Assembly (NCBI RefSeq): GCF_000247815.1
Contig: NC_021681.1
Coordinates: 5,036,451-5,100,450 of the forward strand
Direction: 5' to 3'
Length of the DNA: 64,000 nucleotides
Source: Ficedula albicollis
Lineage: Eukaryota > Chordata > Aves > Passeriformes > Muscicapidae
The notes below the pieces were generated by a model, which was not told the DNA's origin, did no database searches, and saw nothing but the letters and a program-made list of their open reading frames with translations. Of this stretch, positions 13,046 through 37,432 are shown one piece after another. A program made the position numbers and the translations under genes. How positions within the stretch are numbered: position 1 is the stretch's first letter; each line of letters begins with the position of its first letter.

Positions 13046-16000
13046 CCACACCCAGCACTTCCAACAGCTCTGTCCTGGAACCCATTAAACCCCATTCCCC
13101 CTAACACCCCACACCCTGTCATCCCCCCCAAGCCCTCTGCCCTGCACCCCACCGTACCCCATCACCCCCAACCCCTCCTTCTGTCCTGAACCCACTGCCC
13201 CTTACCATTCCAACCCCTTTGCCCTGGAAACCACCACAGCCCAGCAACCCCAAACCCTTCTCTGCCCTGGAACCCACTGCACCCATCACCCCAGACTGCA
13301 TCACCCGTGATCCCACTACCATGACCCCAGCAGCCCCAAACTCTGCCTCAGAATCCACCACAGCCCAGCAGCCCCAACCCTTCAGGAGATCCTTCAAGGA
13401 GAGGAAAACCAAAGAAAATAAATAAATAGGAAATACATCTTTGTATCTATGTATTTATCTACATAATTACTTAATACAATTAAAACAAATAAACATGATA
13501 AATAATATAAATAATAATTTTTTGCAATGCTTTTTTTGGAAAACAAGAATGTGTGAACCCTTCCCAACCCAGATCCCAGCAGCCACCACTGGGTGTGACC
13601 CCACTGTCAGAAAGTCTCCAGGAGATGCAGAGCTGGTGCCAGACACTCCAGCTGTGAGCTGTGCACGTTCTCTGCCCGCTGCTGGATGGCTCCTGCAGCC
13701 TCTGGGGCTCTGCTGAAGGGTGTCCTCAGGTCACCAGCAGTTGGTGTCACCACCTGCCTGCAGGTTAAGTGACATTTTTCTCTCTCCTTTTGAGAATAAA
13801 AGCCTAATCCTTGTAGAAGTGCATTGAGGACACGATTGAAGACAGAAATAAGGTGCAGAATAATCCTGGCTGGGTGGGTGACAAGTGGCCTTGTGCACTC
13901 GGAACAGAGCGTTGTGTCCAGGGCCAGGCATCCCATCCTGTGCTGGGGGGGGTGAAGGGCAGTAATCTGAATTCCCCAGATTTTAAGGCAATTAAGGACA
14001 CTTCAAGCACGGCTCCTCCTGCTGCTCCATCCCACTGCCAGTCTTCCCTGGCACAGGGGGATGGATGGAGTAGGAATAGCGGTGACGGGTGCTCGATGCC
14101 ATGCCTACAGCAAAAATAGATGTGGTTGGGCTGCGATGATGCAAAGGCAGAAGAATCCTTCTCCTCCAATTTCCCCGGCTTTGCTTTCAGCGTGGCTCCT
14201 GCCTGGCTGTCATTTGTCACCGGTGCTTGCGGCTCTTCCATCCCCAGCACATTTTTTGGGGGTGATTTTAGGCTGAAATTGGTTGATAAAGGCCTTTTCA
14301 AAGACTTTACCCTTGTTCAGGTCATTCCTGCCTCCTCAGGGATGAGCTGTCAGCAGGAAGGGGGCAGGAAGCTGCTGGTTCATTGTATGAGGTCACTGCC
14401 ACTGGGAAGCAGTGGGAGAAACACGAGGTTTTGGGATTAATTAGTGCCCATGGGATGCAACACTCACTTACCACTCCTCAAACCAGCCTTCTGCCAGAGC
14501 TAGATGTGAGAGAGGAGTCTCCTGCAGTTACCTGCATGAGCTCATCCCTCCTGCCCCTGATTTTTGTCTTTGCAAAAACAGCTCAACAAACTTCTGCAGA
14601 CGCTTTCCCAACCCTATGGAGCTGATACTGTTTCCCAGGTTTGGTGGATCTGTCTGGGTCCAGATGTGATGCTCAAGGGAAGTCTGTGCTTTGGGGAAGA
14701 AGATTTCAGAGCACTGGTACAAAACAGCTGGAAAGGCAGCAACCAGATGGGAAAAAAAAGTGCTAAAAGTGATGCAGGATCCAGCAGGAAAGGGAAAGCA
14801 TCTTCCAAGCGAAGCCTTGTAGGCAAGATCACTCTTCCCTGGAAAGAGATGCTGGCACGGAATGAGTCTGGAATGCAGCAGCAAGACTGATAAAATGAGC
14901 AAAAGACCAAGAGAGGTTGAAGGAGGGTTTGTTTAGTCTGGAAAAGGACAGGATAACCCACTGTGTGTGAACGGCTGCCTTGAAAAAACAGGGCAAAGTA
15001 GGAAAAAACCAGAGTGTTTAGTTGGTTGGACATGGGAAGAGAAGGAGATGCTGTTCCTCAGCTGGAGGTTTTGGGAGGAGGTCAGGCAAACATCTGGGAC
15101 TACCAAATCCATGTTGGGGCCGGCCTCTGAGCTCAGGATAAACAGTCTGGCCCACAACTCCAGTTTATCTGAGCCTTTGGTAAGCCTGTCTTGGAGCAGG
15201 CAGGTTGGGATGCACGAGGTTTCATCACTCACTGGGACTTGCACTCAGGGCACTGGTTGGGCTCCTGCTAACAGAGCAGGCTGGAGCACCTGTGTTGGGA
15301 TCTCTCCTTGGATCCCACATCCCCACAGGGTGTTGGGAACAGGACAGAGAAAGGACAGCGGGAGGAGGGAGGATCCTGCCTCCAGCCAGCAGGGAGGTGG
15401 TGGCTCCAGAAGTTACCCCAGGAGGCTGCAGCAACCCAGAGGGAAAAGCACAGTGACCTGGCCCAGGAGGAACCCGCCTCACCTCTCTGATCTGCAAGTT
15501 TTCCCTGAATCCTTAAGGATACTTTTCACTATTCATCACACAGAGAATCTCAGGAGAGCTTCATCCCACCCCTGCACTGCTGGGATTGGGAACGAGCTGG
15601 GAATGCAGCTGCTCATTGCTCCATGGGGGACACCTCTGGCTGCAGAGACTGCACAGGTGAGGCAGTGCCTAAACAAAACCTCGAGTAAACCCTGGCCTAA
15701 AAATGAATCCATTTCCTTCACAAAAGGACTTGGTTTGTTGGCCTTTGTACAAGTGGGATCAGGAGGTGCTGCCAGAGCAGCTCCCACCTGCCCCTCACTG
15801 CTCTGAACAAGCCATGAGGCAGCTCCAGGCTGAGCCAATCCCAAATTTCCCTCATGGTGGTGATGAACTGTCTGAAATGTGGTTTTTGGTGTTTAGAAAC
15901 CTCCCAGCCAGAGAATGGTTCAGCTGCTACAGAGGTGAGGGAAGAGCATCAGGGACTGAAATGGAAGCAGCCCACCTTGTGAGGTAGGATTATCCCTCAG

Positions 16001-17279
16001 GAAGAGCAGAGCTGAGAAAATAATTCACAATTTGGCTGGAAAATGCATACAGGCTTTTCAAAAATTTTGCCCACCCTGTGCTGGGACATGAGTGATTTCA
16101 GAAGTTTCCAAGTCTGTAACAGTTGGGAATGCCAAGGTGGAGGCACTGGCATAGCAGAGTAATTAAATGAGTGCCTGTGTTAATTACATCTGCACTGGGG
16201 CTGAGCACGAGTGAGACATTAATGATGGGAACGGTGGACAGGCACCAGTAGCTCCTTCCCAACAAGCTCCAAGTTTTGCTGACTGTCCCAAGCTGATGTC
16301 AAAGGTGAAAATCTACAGGTGTGGAGCCAGAGATGGGCACTAAGGAGGGTCCTTTGGAGCTATGCACTCCCTATCCAAGCAGGAAAATGAAAGGATCTGC
16401 TTCCCCCAGCTCCTAAGCTGCTCCACTGGGATGGGAGCACCTGCCCTGTGTGATCAATCTGCTGGAGCCAGGATGTGAACTGCAAAATAAAACCCCAATG
16501 AAGGAATTGCAAGGAAAAACTGCATTTTTAGGAGCTCATGGAATTCCATGAGGAGCAGAGAGGTATTGCACTACTTGTGCAAGGGGTGCCTGAATGTACT
16601 GAACCCACAACTGCTGTACTGCACAGCTCCCTCGAGCTCCACAATCCCTCCAGGACCCCTCCTCGTGCCACAGGGACAGGAGCATCTCCTGTTCAGAGAG
16701 GAAATTCCACCTGCACGTGTGGGGAGAGGACAGCAGCACAAACAGCTCCTGGTTTCCTTTTTCCCCTCCACGTGCTTCCAAGGTTTTTATTTGTCCTCTG
16801 CTGACAGGAAAGCAGGTCAGGAAAGGGCACAGCCTGTCACATCCAGCCAGATGCTGCTCCAGCAGAGGATTCCTCGCTGCCCTGGTGGGATCCATGGGGG
16901 TCAGGGTAGGCTCTCCCCTCCCATGGATAACTCCTGCCTCACTGCTGGCAGAGCACCAGGCCAGCCAGCTGTGGGTCCCAGCAGCTCACACCCCACAGCT
17001 GCCTGTCAGCTGTGCCACAGGGCAACACTACACCCTGGCAGCATCAGAGCCTGGGCTGTTTCTGCACTGAGAGCCCCTGGAATGATTCAGCAGCAGGAAG
17101 TGCTGGACAACTGGCTCTCCCCACAGCAACTGCTTCCCCAAAGCCCAGGAACAGCTTCAATGTGGATTGTGGAGTGCACCTCAGCAAGCTGCTGCTCACA
17201 GACAGCACCCAGTTCCTTGGCACCCTCAGTGGAATTTTCATCTGGATCTGAGCATTACCAGCACCCCTGGTCCTCACAA
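13046..17279. other. Intergenic sequence, no recognised gene
   Basis: This lies between the IGF2BP2 5' end and the TRA2B 3' end. It starts with degenerate relatives of the upstream minisatellite ('ccccaaccc...ctctgccctgg', to about 13385), then unique sequence. Open frames up to about 280 codons occur (for example 14967-15806 plus) but show no domain, splice context or compositional bias. I reject them as genes. A non-coding transcript cannot be excluded. Confidence 0.5.
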
Positions 17280-17712
17280 TGACATCGAGGGGCTGGAGCG
17301 TGTCTGGAGAAGGGACTGGAGCACCAGGAGAGGCTGAGGGAGCTGGGAAAGGGGCTCAGCCTGGAGAAAAGGAGGTTCAGGGGGAACCCTGTGGCTCTGC
17401 ACAACTCCCTGACAGGAGGGGACAGCTGGGGGGATCAGGCTCTGCTCCCAGGAACAGGGACAGGAGGAGGGAACGGCCTCAAGCTGTGCCAGGGGAGGAT
17501 GAGGCTGGACATCAGGTGGGATTTCTCCAAGGAAAGGGTGGTCAGGCACTGGAAGGAGCTGGGGGAAGGGGTGGAGTCCCCACCCCTGCAGGGATTTAAA
17601 AGCCCTGCAGATATGGCTCTTGGGGACATGGGTGAGTGGTAGCCTTGGCAGTGCTGGGAATGGTTGGAGACCATCTTAGAGGACTTTTCCAAACTAAATG
17701 ATTCCATGATGC
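17280..17712 (+). mobile_element. CR1 LINE, truncated 3' end
   Basis: A CR1 3'-terminal segment in sense orientation: 'ggggctggagcgtgtctgga', 'agcctggagaaaaggaggtt', 'gtcaggcactggaaggagct', and the characteristic end 'aaatgattccatgat'. It is 5'-truncated, as is usual for avian CR1. No reverse-transcriptase frame remains. Confidence 0.9.
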
Positions 17713-18464
17713 ACTGTGGCCTTGCAATGCTCACACCAAGCATGGACCTGGCACAGTGATTTGGGACACTCAGCCCAGGAGCCATGTGACACATTCCAAA
17801 AAATGTGTCACCAGGAGCAGCTAACTCAGCCCTGAAGGGGCTGTTACTGCTCAGACAATTTAAAATAATAACTGCCATGGTCCTGTTGTCCCTTCTAGCC
17901 AGTTAAAAACAGGGGAGTTTAAAAAAATACTGGGGTAATTTGTAAATCCCTAAGACACCTGGTGTGCTGCTGTTGGCCACCTCCTTTCTAGGCAGCTGAA
18001 GCAGGCAGGGCCTGTTCCCTCAGTCCCTTCCTTCTGCATGATGGCACACCATCCCTCAAACTCTGTTCCCTACATCCACAGGAATCACCAGTTTTGAGTC
18101 TAGAAACTTCCATTATTTCCAGAAAACCCCACATTCTCACCACAAATCAATGTGGAAAGCTCCTCCAACACAAGATTAAAAAATAACTGGCTCATAGATC
18201 CAAGTGCACAAATTCACTACGTGGTACGACAGATACACCGTGAAGTGTTGGCCCAAAATCTTTTAAATACAAGAGGCGACAGCTGAACAGCCAAATGAGG
18301 GATTCACTGCTGATTTCACAAGTGAGAAAGGGACTTAAGAAGCACCTCAGGTGCAATTTACTTATGGGACACCAAAAGAACTGCTTTTTCCTGGAAGGAA
18401 TGGATGGCACTTGCCCTGGGATTACCTCCACACTTTTGTTTTCTTGGAAAAAATAAGTAGGAAA

Positions 18465-18872
18465 AGAAAAAAAACAAACGTCTTTTTATTTTATTTTTTC
18501 CTCTTGCTTTCGGAGAGCATTTTACACAGGTTTGGATCTTGGGAATAACTTGGAATCAGTAGAAAAAACTAACTCAACAGTTTTGTCTTTACAATAGAAA
18601 CCTTTCAGGAGTCAAAATGGAGACTAAAAAAATACATGCAAAACATACTCCTTTCAAAACACAACTGGAAACAAAGCACCAAACTACACAAATATGCAGA
18701 ATGAAACAGCATTGAACACCACAGAAGTTGTCTTCATAAAAGGTGTAAAAGTCACCTAATTCACTAGGCACTGTCACTTGGTTAAACAGAAGAGACAATA
18801 AAAAAATATTGTCCACAAACTTGCAATTTCAACTCAAAGGCTGTAGCTAGAAATTCCTCTATGTGTCATGCT
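18465..18872 (-). terminator. TRA2B: TRA2B 3' UTR and poly(A) signals
   Basis: Downstream of the TRA2B stop codon (18873-18875), two overlapping AATAAA hexamers occur on the minus strand at 18490-18495 and 18485-18490. They give a 3' UTR of about 400 nt. The region is AT-rich and free of transposons. The cleavage site is inferred to be about 15-25 nt past the hexamers. Confidence 0.75.
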
Positions 18873-28038
<9,166 letters not shown>

Positions 28039-28334
28039 CTGCACGCAGATATTGAAAGCCTAATTTGTACACAATTCCTTGTTCACCTAGGGGCTGTAAA
28101 CAAGCTCCAGTGAAATAAATGGTAAATATTCATAGCTATGTGTCCGGGCAGTCGGCATTAGCACTGCCTAGATTTTTTTAAGGAGTTTTTTTTTTCCCTG
28201 GTAGACACTTCTTTACCCTGCATGTACTTTTGCTATTAAACAGATAATGCATGCATGTTTAGCAAAATATACAGGGACACATAAACAGACTAGTAATTAC
28301 TTAGCGTAGTGCTTTCAGATTCCAGATTACTTCT

Positions 28335-28650
28335 TATCTTAACTTCATTTTTATTCCTTTTCTTCATTCTTCCGTTTCAAATTCTGACTTCTTTCATCTT
28401 CCCCACTTCACACAAATTGCTCAATATTCTACAAGTGGGACTTCTGGTCTGATAATTAGCATGCATTCACTTTCTTTTTTTTCAAATTTCAGCTTCACTT
28501 ATTCCTGAGCTTCAAATAATTCTCATTTATAAAACTTGTCAAATGGCGACTTCCGCATTTTCCTTCTTCAACATTAACCTTAATAGAAAAAGAACAGGAT
28601 GAAGAATATTTAAGAACTCCAGGATAAAATCTAGTGCCAAAACTGAAACT
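28335..28650 (-). other. TRA2B: Candidate TRA2B poison exon (exon 2), GAA-rich
   Basis: On the minus strand, about 300 bp upstream of the first RS-domain exon, a stretch is rich in GAA/AGAA motifs ('gttgaagaaggaaaatgcgg', 'ggaagatgaaagaagtcag', 'cggaagaatgaagaaaagg'). It is preceded by a polypyrimidine run ending 'ttttctag' and 'tttcag' near 28644-28655, and possible donors (GTAATC, GTAATT) occur near 28300-28335. All frames contain stops. In mammals TRA2B exon 2 is an ultraconserved exon bound by TRA2B itself through GAA repeats, and its inclusion blocks full-length protein production. Position, composition and stops fit. The exact borders are my estimate. Confidence 0.6.
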
Positions 28651-28659
28651 AGAAAAAAA

Positions 28660-31600
28660 AAAGTGTTGTGGACTTTTACTATAAATGCAGTTCAAGAATT
28701 GAATCTACCAAAGCCCTACAATTTTATCAACAGATTCAGTCAACTCAGTTTAACTTAGCCCTAAGTAGCTGAATTTGCTATTTATTCCTGTATTTAACAG
28801 CAAGTGCAATTGGATCAACTGAGGAGCTACTAAGGAATTGCAGCATCAGGGAACTCAAAATAATTTGCACTATCAGCCACACACTGAGACCAAGGAGTGA
28901 CTCCAGTAAGGTCCTGCTGCCACTGACAGATGTGCTTTTGAATGCAGAAAGCACAGCTGGTCCTTCCACGAAACCCAATGACTGGAATTTTGGGCCCCTC
29001 CTGCAGATTGGCAGCCCAGGTGTGAAGGTTTAGGAGCACACACCCCCAGCTGCCTGCACAAGTGGGATTACATGTGCAGGCATTGTGTTTCCACAGAAAT
29101 CTGAATTTCCCACTGACCAGAACTGCTCTGGAGTAACACCCCACCTGCTCTGTTATTTACTAGCAATCTCCTCTGGCAGTGACATGACCTAATTAGCAGT
29201 TCCAACTTATGTGGTTTTATTTTTAAATCAGTGTAATGCTTGGCTTCAGTCATATGCTTTAAACAGCTGAATACACTAGGAGAAAGTATTCTTCATCTCA
29301 AGATATTAGAGAAAATTCAAAATTCAGCATAATTATACTTCCTTCTAAAAACAAACCTGAATTTAATGTAAATTCTGATGAAGACAGCTCACTAATAACA
29401 CTGGATACCAGATTTTTCTCAAAAATCCCACTTTATCTTTCTAACATCTCTTAAACCTGAACACCAACTTAATGGGAATCCTGTACTAAGCATTCAGAAA
29501 TTAATTTGCCAACCTGAAATTTAATCATCCTTAAACCACTTCCCCACAATTTCAACCAACCTGTTTACAATTCCCTTCCATACAGGGGAAAGAAACACGA
29601 GGTACAGGATAAAGCAGGTTTGCAATTAAACCCAAGAGCAACAGAAATAGCACAAAGTTGGCCAAGTATTCTTCATATAGATGTTTAAGGTTTGGTTGTA
29701 AACTACAGCTTCCCCATGTCCTGACACTGCAAAGGGCAGGGGGAATATTAAGGAGCAATATAAGTTACAATTAACTAACTTAACCTAAATCCATTACTAC
29801 CTTCCAAAGAAAACACTCCACAGAGATGAGTCCTGAGTTAATACATTAATTTTGCCTAATAACAAAGTCAGACAAAGCAAGATTGAATGAGGACTAAAAC
29901 ACATATTTTCACCTGAGGAAAAATACTTAAATTCACAAAATGGGCTAAACAGAAGGAGCTGTGTCCAAATGGAGGTGGTCTGAGACAAAAAAGGAAAGGA
30001 GAAATGCAGGATCAGAGGGAAGCATTTGGCAGGATTATGCCCACAAATACACCCCAAACCCTTTTTCACAGCTTTTAGAAGTCAAAAAGCTTTGAAGAAA
30101 TGAGTAGAGAACAGGTAAGTCTTCATAGATTTGGTACATTTTTAAGGCAATCGTTGCTGTATTATGTTAAGGTTGATGTGGAATCTGGACACTGAGGAGC
30201 TGAGCAGAAGCTTGGGAAGAAAAAGTCCTGAAGACAACTACCTACCTAAATCAAAACTGAACAGCTGGCCCATTTTTGTTCTCCTCCTCTGCATTCCACA
30301 TTTCCCAGTCTTTAAATATCCTTTTTTTTTTTTCCCAGATCATCCTTCAATCCACCACACTTCACAGGATTATGGCACCTCTTTATTCCAGGCTTAAATG
30401 AATTCTAACCCCCAAAATACCAAGATGCCCCTTTTCCACCCCAAGCCCCAGGAAATCTTCTCCATCCAAAATTCCAAGAACCTGTGCCTGCAGCACTGCA
30501 AATTTATTTTACACCCTTGAGGGTTCACATCAGCCACTCCCACAACTCATTTCTCCCATCTGGTTTTGTTGTTCTTTGCATTTTAATTTTCCCACTCTTT
30601 GTTCTTTCACTCTCTGAAATTTAAGTCACCAAAAAAATGCCTAAGTGTGCTCCTGGCATGACACGGGGAAGAGGGAGGAAAGAACCTTCTTTACCCTGCC
30701 TATATTCCAGCACTGCTGGTCAGCAGATCCAGACTGGTATTCACTAAACAATGATCATTTTCCCCCTCTAACCTTAAGTTAGTCAAGTGTGAACTTAACC
30801 TCCCTCCCCAGATCCCTTGAACAGTTATCAACAGTTCTTCCCCTTCATCAGGCACTTCTGGAATTCCCGTGGAAGCCCTGAAATCCATGCTCGTGGATTC
30901 CAAATGGTTCTTTGCAGACCTTGAGCACATTCAAACCAAGTGCCAGGATGATTTTAACAGCTGTTAGCACACTCACAAACAGCATTGCAGCCATGTACTC
31001 TGAGCAGGGAATATCCCAAAGCAGGATTATTTGGGCAGGGCAGAGGTAGGAAAGGTTTCCATGGACAGAAGCAGCTGGAAAGCAGGTGATGGCCACAGTT
31101 CTTTGCACTTCTGAGATTCAGGTTTTCCCCCCAGGAATGGAAGTTACAGTATTTCAGTAAGTAATGAAAGATACAGAGAAATAAAAATATTAAGGTTTTA
31201 TAATCATATATTCGTATGAAGTTATGTATTCCACTTGTTTTCCTAAGGAAAGGTGCAGCCTCACATGGCATTATCAGATCTGCAGCCTCTTTATGCAAGG
31301 TGTCACTGTGCTGACTCCACATTCCCCAACCTCCCCATGATGGAAGCTGCCTCTCCTCCCCTGAGGGACACGAGATTGAGAGGGGATTGTCTCACCACCC
31401 CTTCCCACAGGTTTCCAAACTCCACACAGAAAGAACACTGTGTGTTTTGAAAAGCCAGGCCACAGCTTCCTCCCATCACCTGTGCCACTGTGGGCTCCTC
31501 CAGCACCCCAAGCTGGATATTAATCCATCAGCAAAACCCAAATTATCTTCTGACAGGTTTGGGCGCTGAATAAACTCCCCAGGAGGCCCCATCAAGTGCC

Positions 31601-33520
31601 AGCTGGTGAGGGAGGAACACAGGGAATGTGTGTTCTGGAGCAGGATCATCCATCCACACACCATCCCTTTGGTGGCACTGAGTGCTCAGCTCATCTCTAA
31701 CCCCAAACTGCTTCCTCAGACCTCCTTCTCACCCCATTTAGTATTAAAAATCACTCCTCTTTGAAAGTACACGTATTAAATACCTTATAAGTAATTTGTA
31801 AATTGAGCTTTTATACATTAAAAACAGACAAACAAAACCCCCCACCCTCACTTGCATATTGAACAGCTTCTGACCACGTACTAAGCCATGGCTATCATAA
31901 TTAACTGATTCACAAGTGAGGATTCATTAATTTGGCCTTTACCTCATCTTTTTCCAACTCCTCCATGCCTGAATTTCATGTGCTTCAGTGAGGACAATTT
32001 CAATGAAAAGAAAATTAAGCTGGAAAACCATAGCACTGCAGCATAACAACAGCATCTCAAGTATATCCCAGTATTTAAGTATTGGAAGCATTTTGTAATA
32101 TTATTGTTTATTCAGTCAACAAGTTTCTAGAGTTCATCCCATTATGGAACATAAGCTGTTAAAGAGAACTCAAGTGGGGATTTTTTCTTATCTTCCCCCT
32201 CCATTTTTAAAAATGCCACAATCCAGTGCAAATTAGTGCTGCTGCTTAAACAAGTCCCATTCCTGGCAAATGCACCTGGAATTGCTTCATCCCAAAAGCT
32301 GTCACGAGGACTCAATCAAGTCAGGCCTGCAAACCAATGCAGCTGGAAGTGGAGTAAAACAAGATCCAGCTGACTGAATTCCCAGATCCGACTGACTGAA
32401 GGAGCACCGGCACAATTCCTGTTGGCAGCCTGTACCTGGGACAGTTTAAAACAGCTGCAATCATATTCCAAACTATTTATCCAAACACTTAACTCTACTC
32501 TGCAGAGACTCCAGCTTGGAAAAGCACAAAAGCCATTGACTCAGTAAAACATAAGCCTTAAGTAAGCAAAAAACCCCATAAATAACACTGGCAAGAGCAG
32601 AAGGAAAACTAATCCCTGCTCCAGTCTGGAACAGCAGGTGTGTAGCTCTATGGTTTCACTTTCACAAATAAACGTCCATTTCAAACAACTTACCCATTTA
32701 AAAGTCACAGAAGTTCAGACATAACTCATTTTAGGCACTGGCAAAGACTGCCTACAAATGCTTTAATACACCTTTTAAATTAAAAATATAAAAACGCAGC
32801 AGACAGCGATTCCTGCCCCAGTACTCTGCATGACTGTGTTTCACACAAAAAGACCTTGCTATAAAAGCTTTATTATTTCCACACTTTCTGACCGAAAAGA
32901 CAATGCAAGTTATCCTGGCAAACTTTATTAAGGCTAATTTGGCTTCCATCCGACCTGCACAACAATTAAAGCATCTTTAAAAAAACGGAACACACAAATA
33001 ATTCACCCTGACCAAAAAAAACGCCCCCTCACTAAAAAATTCAGAGTGAATGAAATGAAAACACTGGCGCTGGCACGAGTGTATTCCTTAATCCCTGTCT
33101 TCCCCCATTCATTCCCATTTTTAGCCCCCTGGAGATCAATTTTTTTTCATCTTACCTACCTTGAAGTAGAAACACCCAGATATTACAGCTTCTTATACAG
33201 AATTAATAACATAAAACCATACTCTAAGAAATACATTGCTCAGGATTACTACGTTCTCTAATATTTCTTGCCCCCCTCCAGTTTAAAATTTAGGAACTTA
33301 TCACCTCCACAACTCCCTCCGATGCTGCAGAAAAATATTTGAATTATGCTAAAAAAAATCCCCAAAACACAGTACTGACCCTAATTAAAAGACATCAAAG
33401 GCAAACAACGCTGATCCAGTAAATAAAAAGGAAATACAGATGTGCATCACAAATTTGAAGCTTAGCAAGTCACCTATTTCGACATTAATAAAAATTCATC
33501 GGGACAGCGAGATCTTTCCG
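28660..33520. other. TRA2B intron 1
   Basis: About 4.9 kb of AT-rich unique sequence with no supported exon and no clear CR1. Short frames are random. The G+C content rises sharply from about 33520, at the start of the CpG island. Confidence 0.55.
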
Positions 33521-33549
33521 AAACTATGAGCCTTGAGAGGTATCTCTGC

Positions 33550-34915
<1,366 letters not shown>

Positions 34916-35423
34916 ATGATCCACACCCTCCCCCTCAGGTGAGGCCCCGCCCCGCCCTCTCAGGTGAGGTCACGGCCCTCGCCGTCCCCAGGCCGCAGAA
35001 ACAGTTTAAAAATGGGATCGCGAGGGATTTTTAATTTTTTTTGCGTGTTTTTTGAGTGTTAAAGCATCAGAGCACGTGGGGAGGGAAGAGCGGGATATAT
35101 CTTAGGCACCCACTCGAGGGCAGCAGAGCGCCGCTGAAATGGCGGGGCGTTGTTTCCCCACAAAACGTGTGCAGCGAGGAGTGTCGCGACCACCTCCATT
35201 GTATCTGTTTTATGTCGCAAGCAGCACCAGTAAAGCAGCGGCAGCCCCAAAGGGCCAGGACTGTGCAGGGATTGCAGAGAGCATCGCCCAGACTTAAAAC
35301 ACACAGCTGTGGTTTAACCAAAGTACAAAATTCTTCAGTGCTTTTCAAACCAAAACGCTGCATAAGGGTTGGTGTTGGGAGACAGGAGGAGACATTGCAC
35401 CAGCTCAGCTCATCCCAGTGAGT

Positions 35424-35640
35424 CCCAGAATTGTCTGGTTTGAAAGGGATCTTAAAGCTCATCCATTTCCACTCCATGCCATGGGCAGGGACACCTTCTC
35501 CTGTCCCAGGTTGCTCCAAGCCCTGTCCAACCTGGCCTTGGACACTGCCAGGGATCCAGGGGCAGCCACAACTCCCTGTGTCAGGGCCTCCCCACCCTTA
35601 CAGGGAACAATTTTTCCCTAATATCTAATCTAAACCAACT
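35424..35640 (-). mobile_element. CR1 LINE 3' fragment
   Basis: Reverse-orientation CR1 3' end: 'ccagaattgtctggtttgaa', 'ggttgctccaagccctgtcc', 'ttggacactgccagggat', and 'tccctaatatctaatctaaa'. Truncated, no coding capacity. Confidence 0.88.
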
Positions 35641-36389
35641 CTTTTTCAAGTTGAAAGTGCATGTTTTATTCCACAAGCTGCTGATGCAGGACATAATCCT
35701 ACTCCAGAAATGCTTCTGTAACCATCTGACATCCCAGCAGTGGCTATTTTTCTTCACTGAAATGCATTTCCTGTGCATGCCTGCCTCATGCTGCTGTTAA
35801 CAAGCAGCAAGGCAGAGACCTGAATAGGTCAGTGCCTCTTGTAAGTGGGATTTTTGGCCACTGGGGTTATTGCTGTCACCATTCCCCACACAGATCGAAC
35901 AAGTGGCAGCAGCTGAAAATGAGGGGAGAGCAGGCTGGAGGCAAAGTGAAAGGGAAGAAAGCGAATTGCTGATGGCTTCATGGTGCATTCACAGGTGATG
36001 ACTACAGAGACATCCAGGGGGAACCCCAGCTCCATTTCCATCATCCCTGACACTCGTGAGAAGAGACAAGCCAGAGGTTGCTCAGCTGCCTTCCCTCTCC
36101 CTGCCAGCCCCAGAACACAGAGGTGAATATATCAGCTAAAGAGGAGTGTGAGCAGTATTTTCGCAGCTTTTGCTGATTTAAAAATACCACAGGGTTTTTT
36201 TTTTTTTATGCCAATGGTTTCATTGCAATGCTTTGCTTGTGTTACAGCACAGTTACTGACACATTGATCCTGAGCTGGAAGGGCTCAAATCCTGGCCCTG
36301 CACAGACACCCCAATAATCTCGGTGTTATCCAAATGTTCCTGGAGCTCTGGCAGCCTTGGGGCTGTGTCCATTCCCTGGGGAGGCTGCT

Positions 36390-36610
36390 CAGTGCCCCAG
36401 CACCCTCTGGGGGATGAACCTCTCCCTGATATCCAACCTAAACCTCGCTGACACAGCTCCAGCTGTTCCCTGGGTCCTGTCCGTGGTGATAGAGAGCAGA
36501 GATTGGAGCTGTAGCCCCTGATAAGCTCTGCCCTCAGCCTCCTCTTCTCCAGGCTGAAGAGACCAAGTGACCTCAGGACCTCCTGCCTTTCTTTCAGGAA
36601 GTTTAATGGA
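36390..36610 (-). mobile_element. CR1 LINE internal fragment
   Basis: Reverse-orientation CR1 with 'ctccctgatatccaacctaa' and 'cctcttctccaggctgaaga'. The 3' tail is missing. It is probably an older copy, judging by its divergence from the copies at 37433 and 42722. Confidence 0.8.
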
Positions 36611-37432
36611 CATTTGCTTTTCCATTTGTTTTTGGTCTCTATTTAAAAATCTAGGCAGTACTCAACCCTCAGAGACTGTAAACCCCAAAACTTCCTACAA
36701 CCCTCATTGCAGGGCAAGGCATTGACCACCTCTCTTCCCCTTCACCACTGGGATAAGAAGACACCAGCAGGGATAAACTATCTGGAATTTCCTAGGAATG
36801 AGGGTCTCTTCCCTGTCCCAGTGGTGGCAGACACCCCAATGCTCCCAAAAATACTCTGAGCAGGAGAAGGGGGCACAGAGGAAAAGAAACAACTGATCTG
36901 AGCATGCTTTGATCCTTTCCTTTACATTTAAATGTGGGTAACCAGGAGTTAGGGAATCCTCCCTACCTCTGGGGAACATCTGAGCCCACTGTGCCTGTCC
37001 TCTGCAGCAGTGACACAGATGTGTGAAATGATCCCAAGGAGATTATCTCCCTGCTCCCAGCAGCACCCAGAGAGGGAGCCTTTTGTGCAGGGAGTGCAGC
37101 TGGATTGAAGGGACATTTTTCTGTTTGTTTAGGCCACTTCCAGCTTGCATTGCAATGTCAATCTGGATTTGGGGGCCTCCTGGCCGTGATCTCCACAGAC
37201 ATATTCCCGCCAGAGTTTGTAAAACGCCTTTTGCAGTTCAATTAACAGTCTCACCTGTGCCTTGGATGCTGTTTCCTACAGCATTCTCCCTGAGAAACTG
37301 GCTGCTCGTGGCTTCCACAGGCATACTGTTTGCTGGGCAAAAACCTGGCTGATGGCTGGGACTGTCCCCCTGTGCTGGGACCTGTGAGGCACCTCCAGTC
37401 CTGGGACAGCTCTGGGCCCCCACAGCAAGAGA

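Noticed and set aside
14967..15806. 279-codon plus-strand frame
   Set aside because: No recognisable domain, no promoter or splice context, and overlapping antisense frames of similar length. Judged random.
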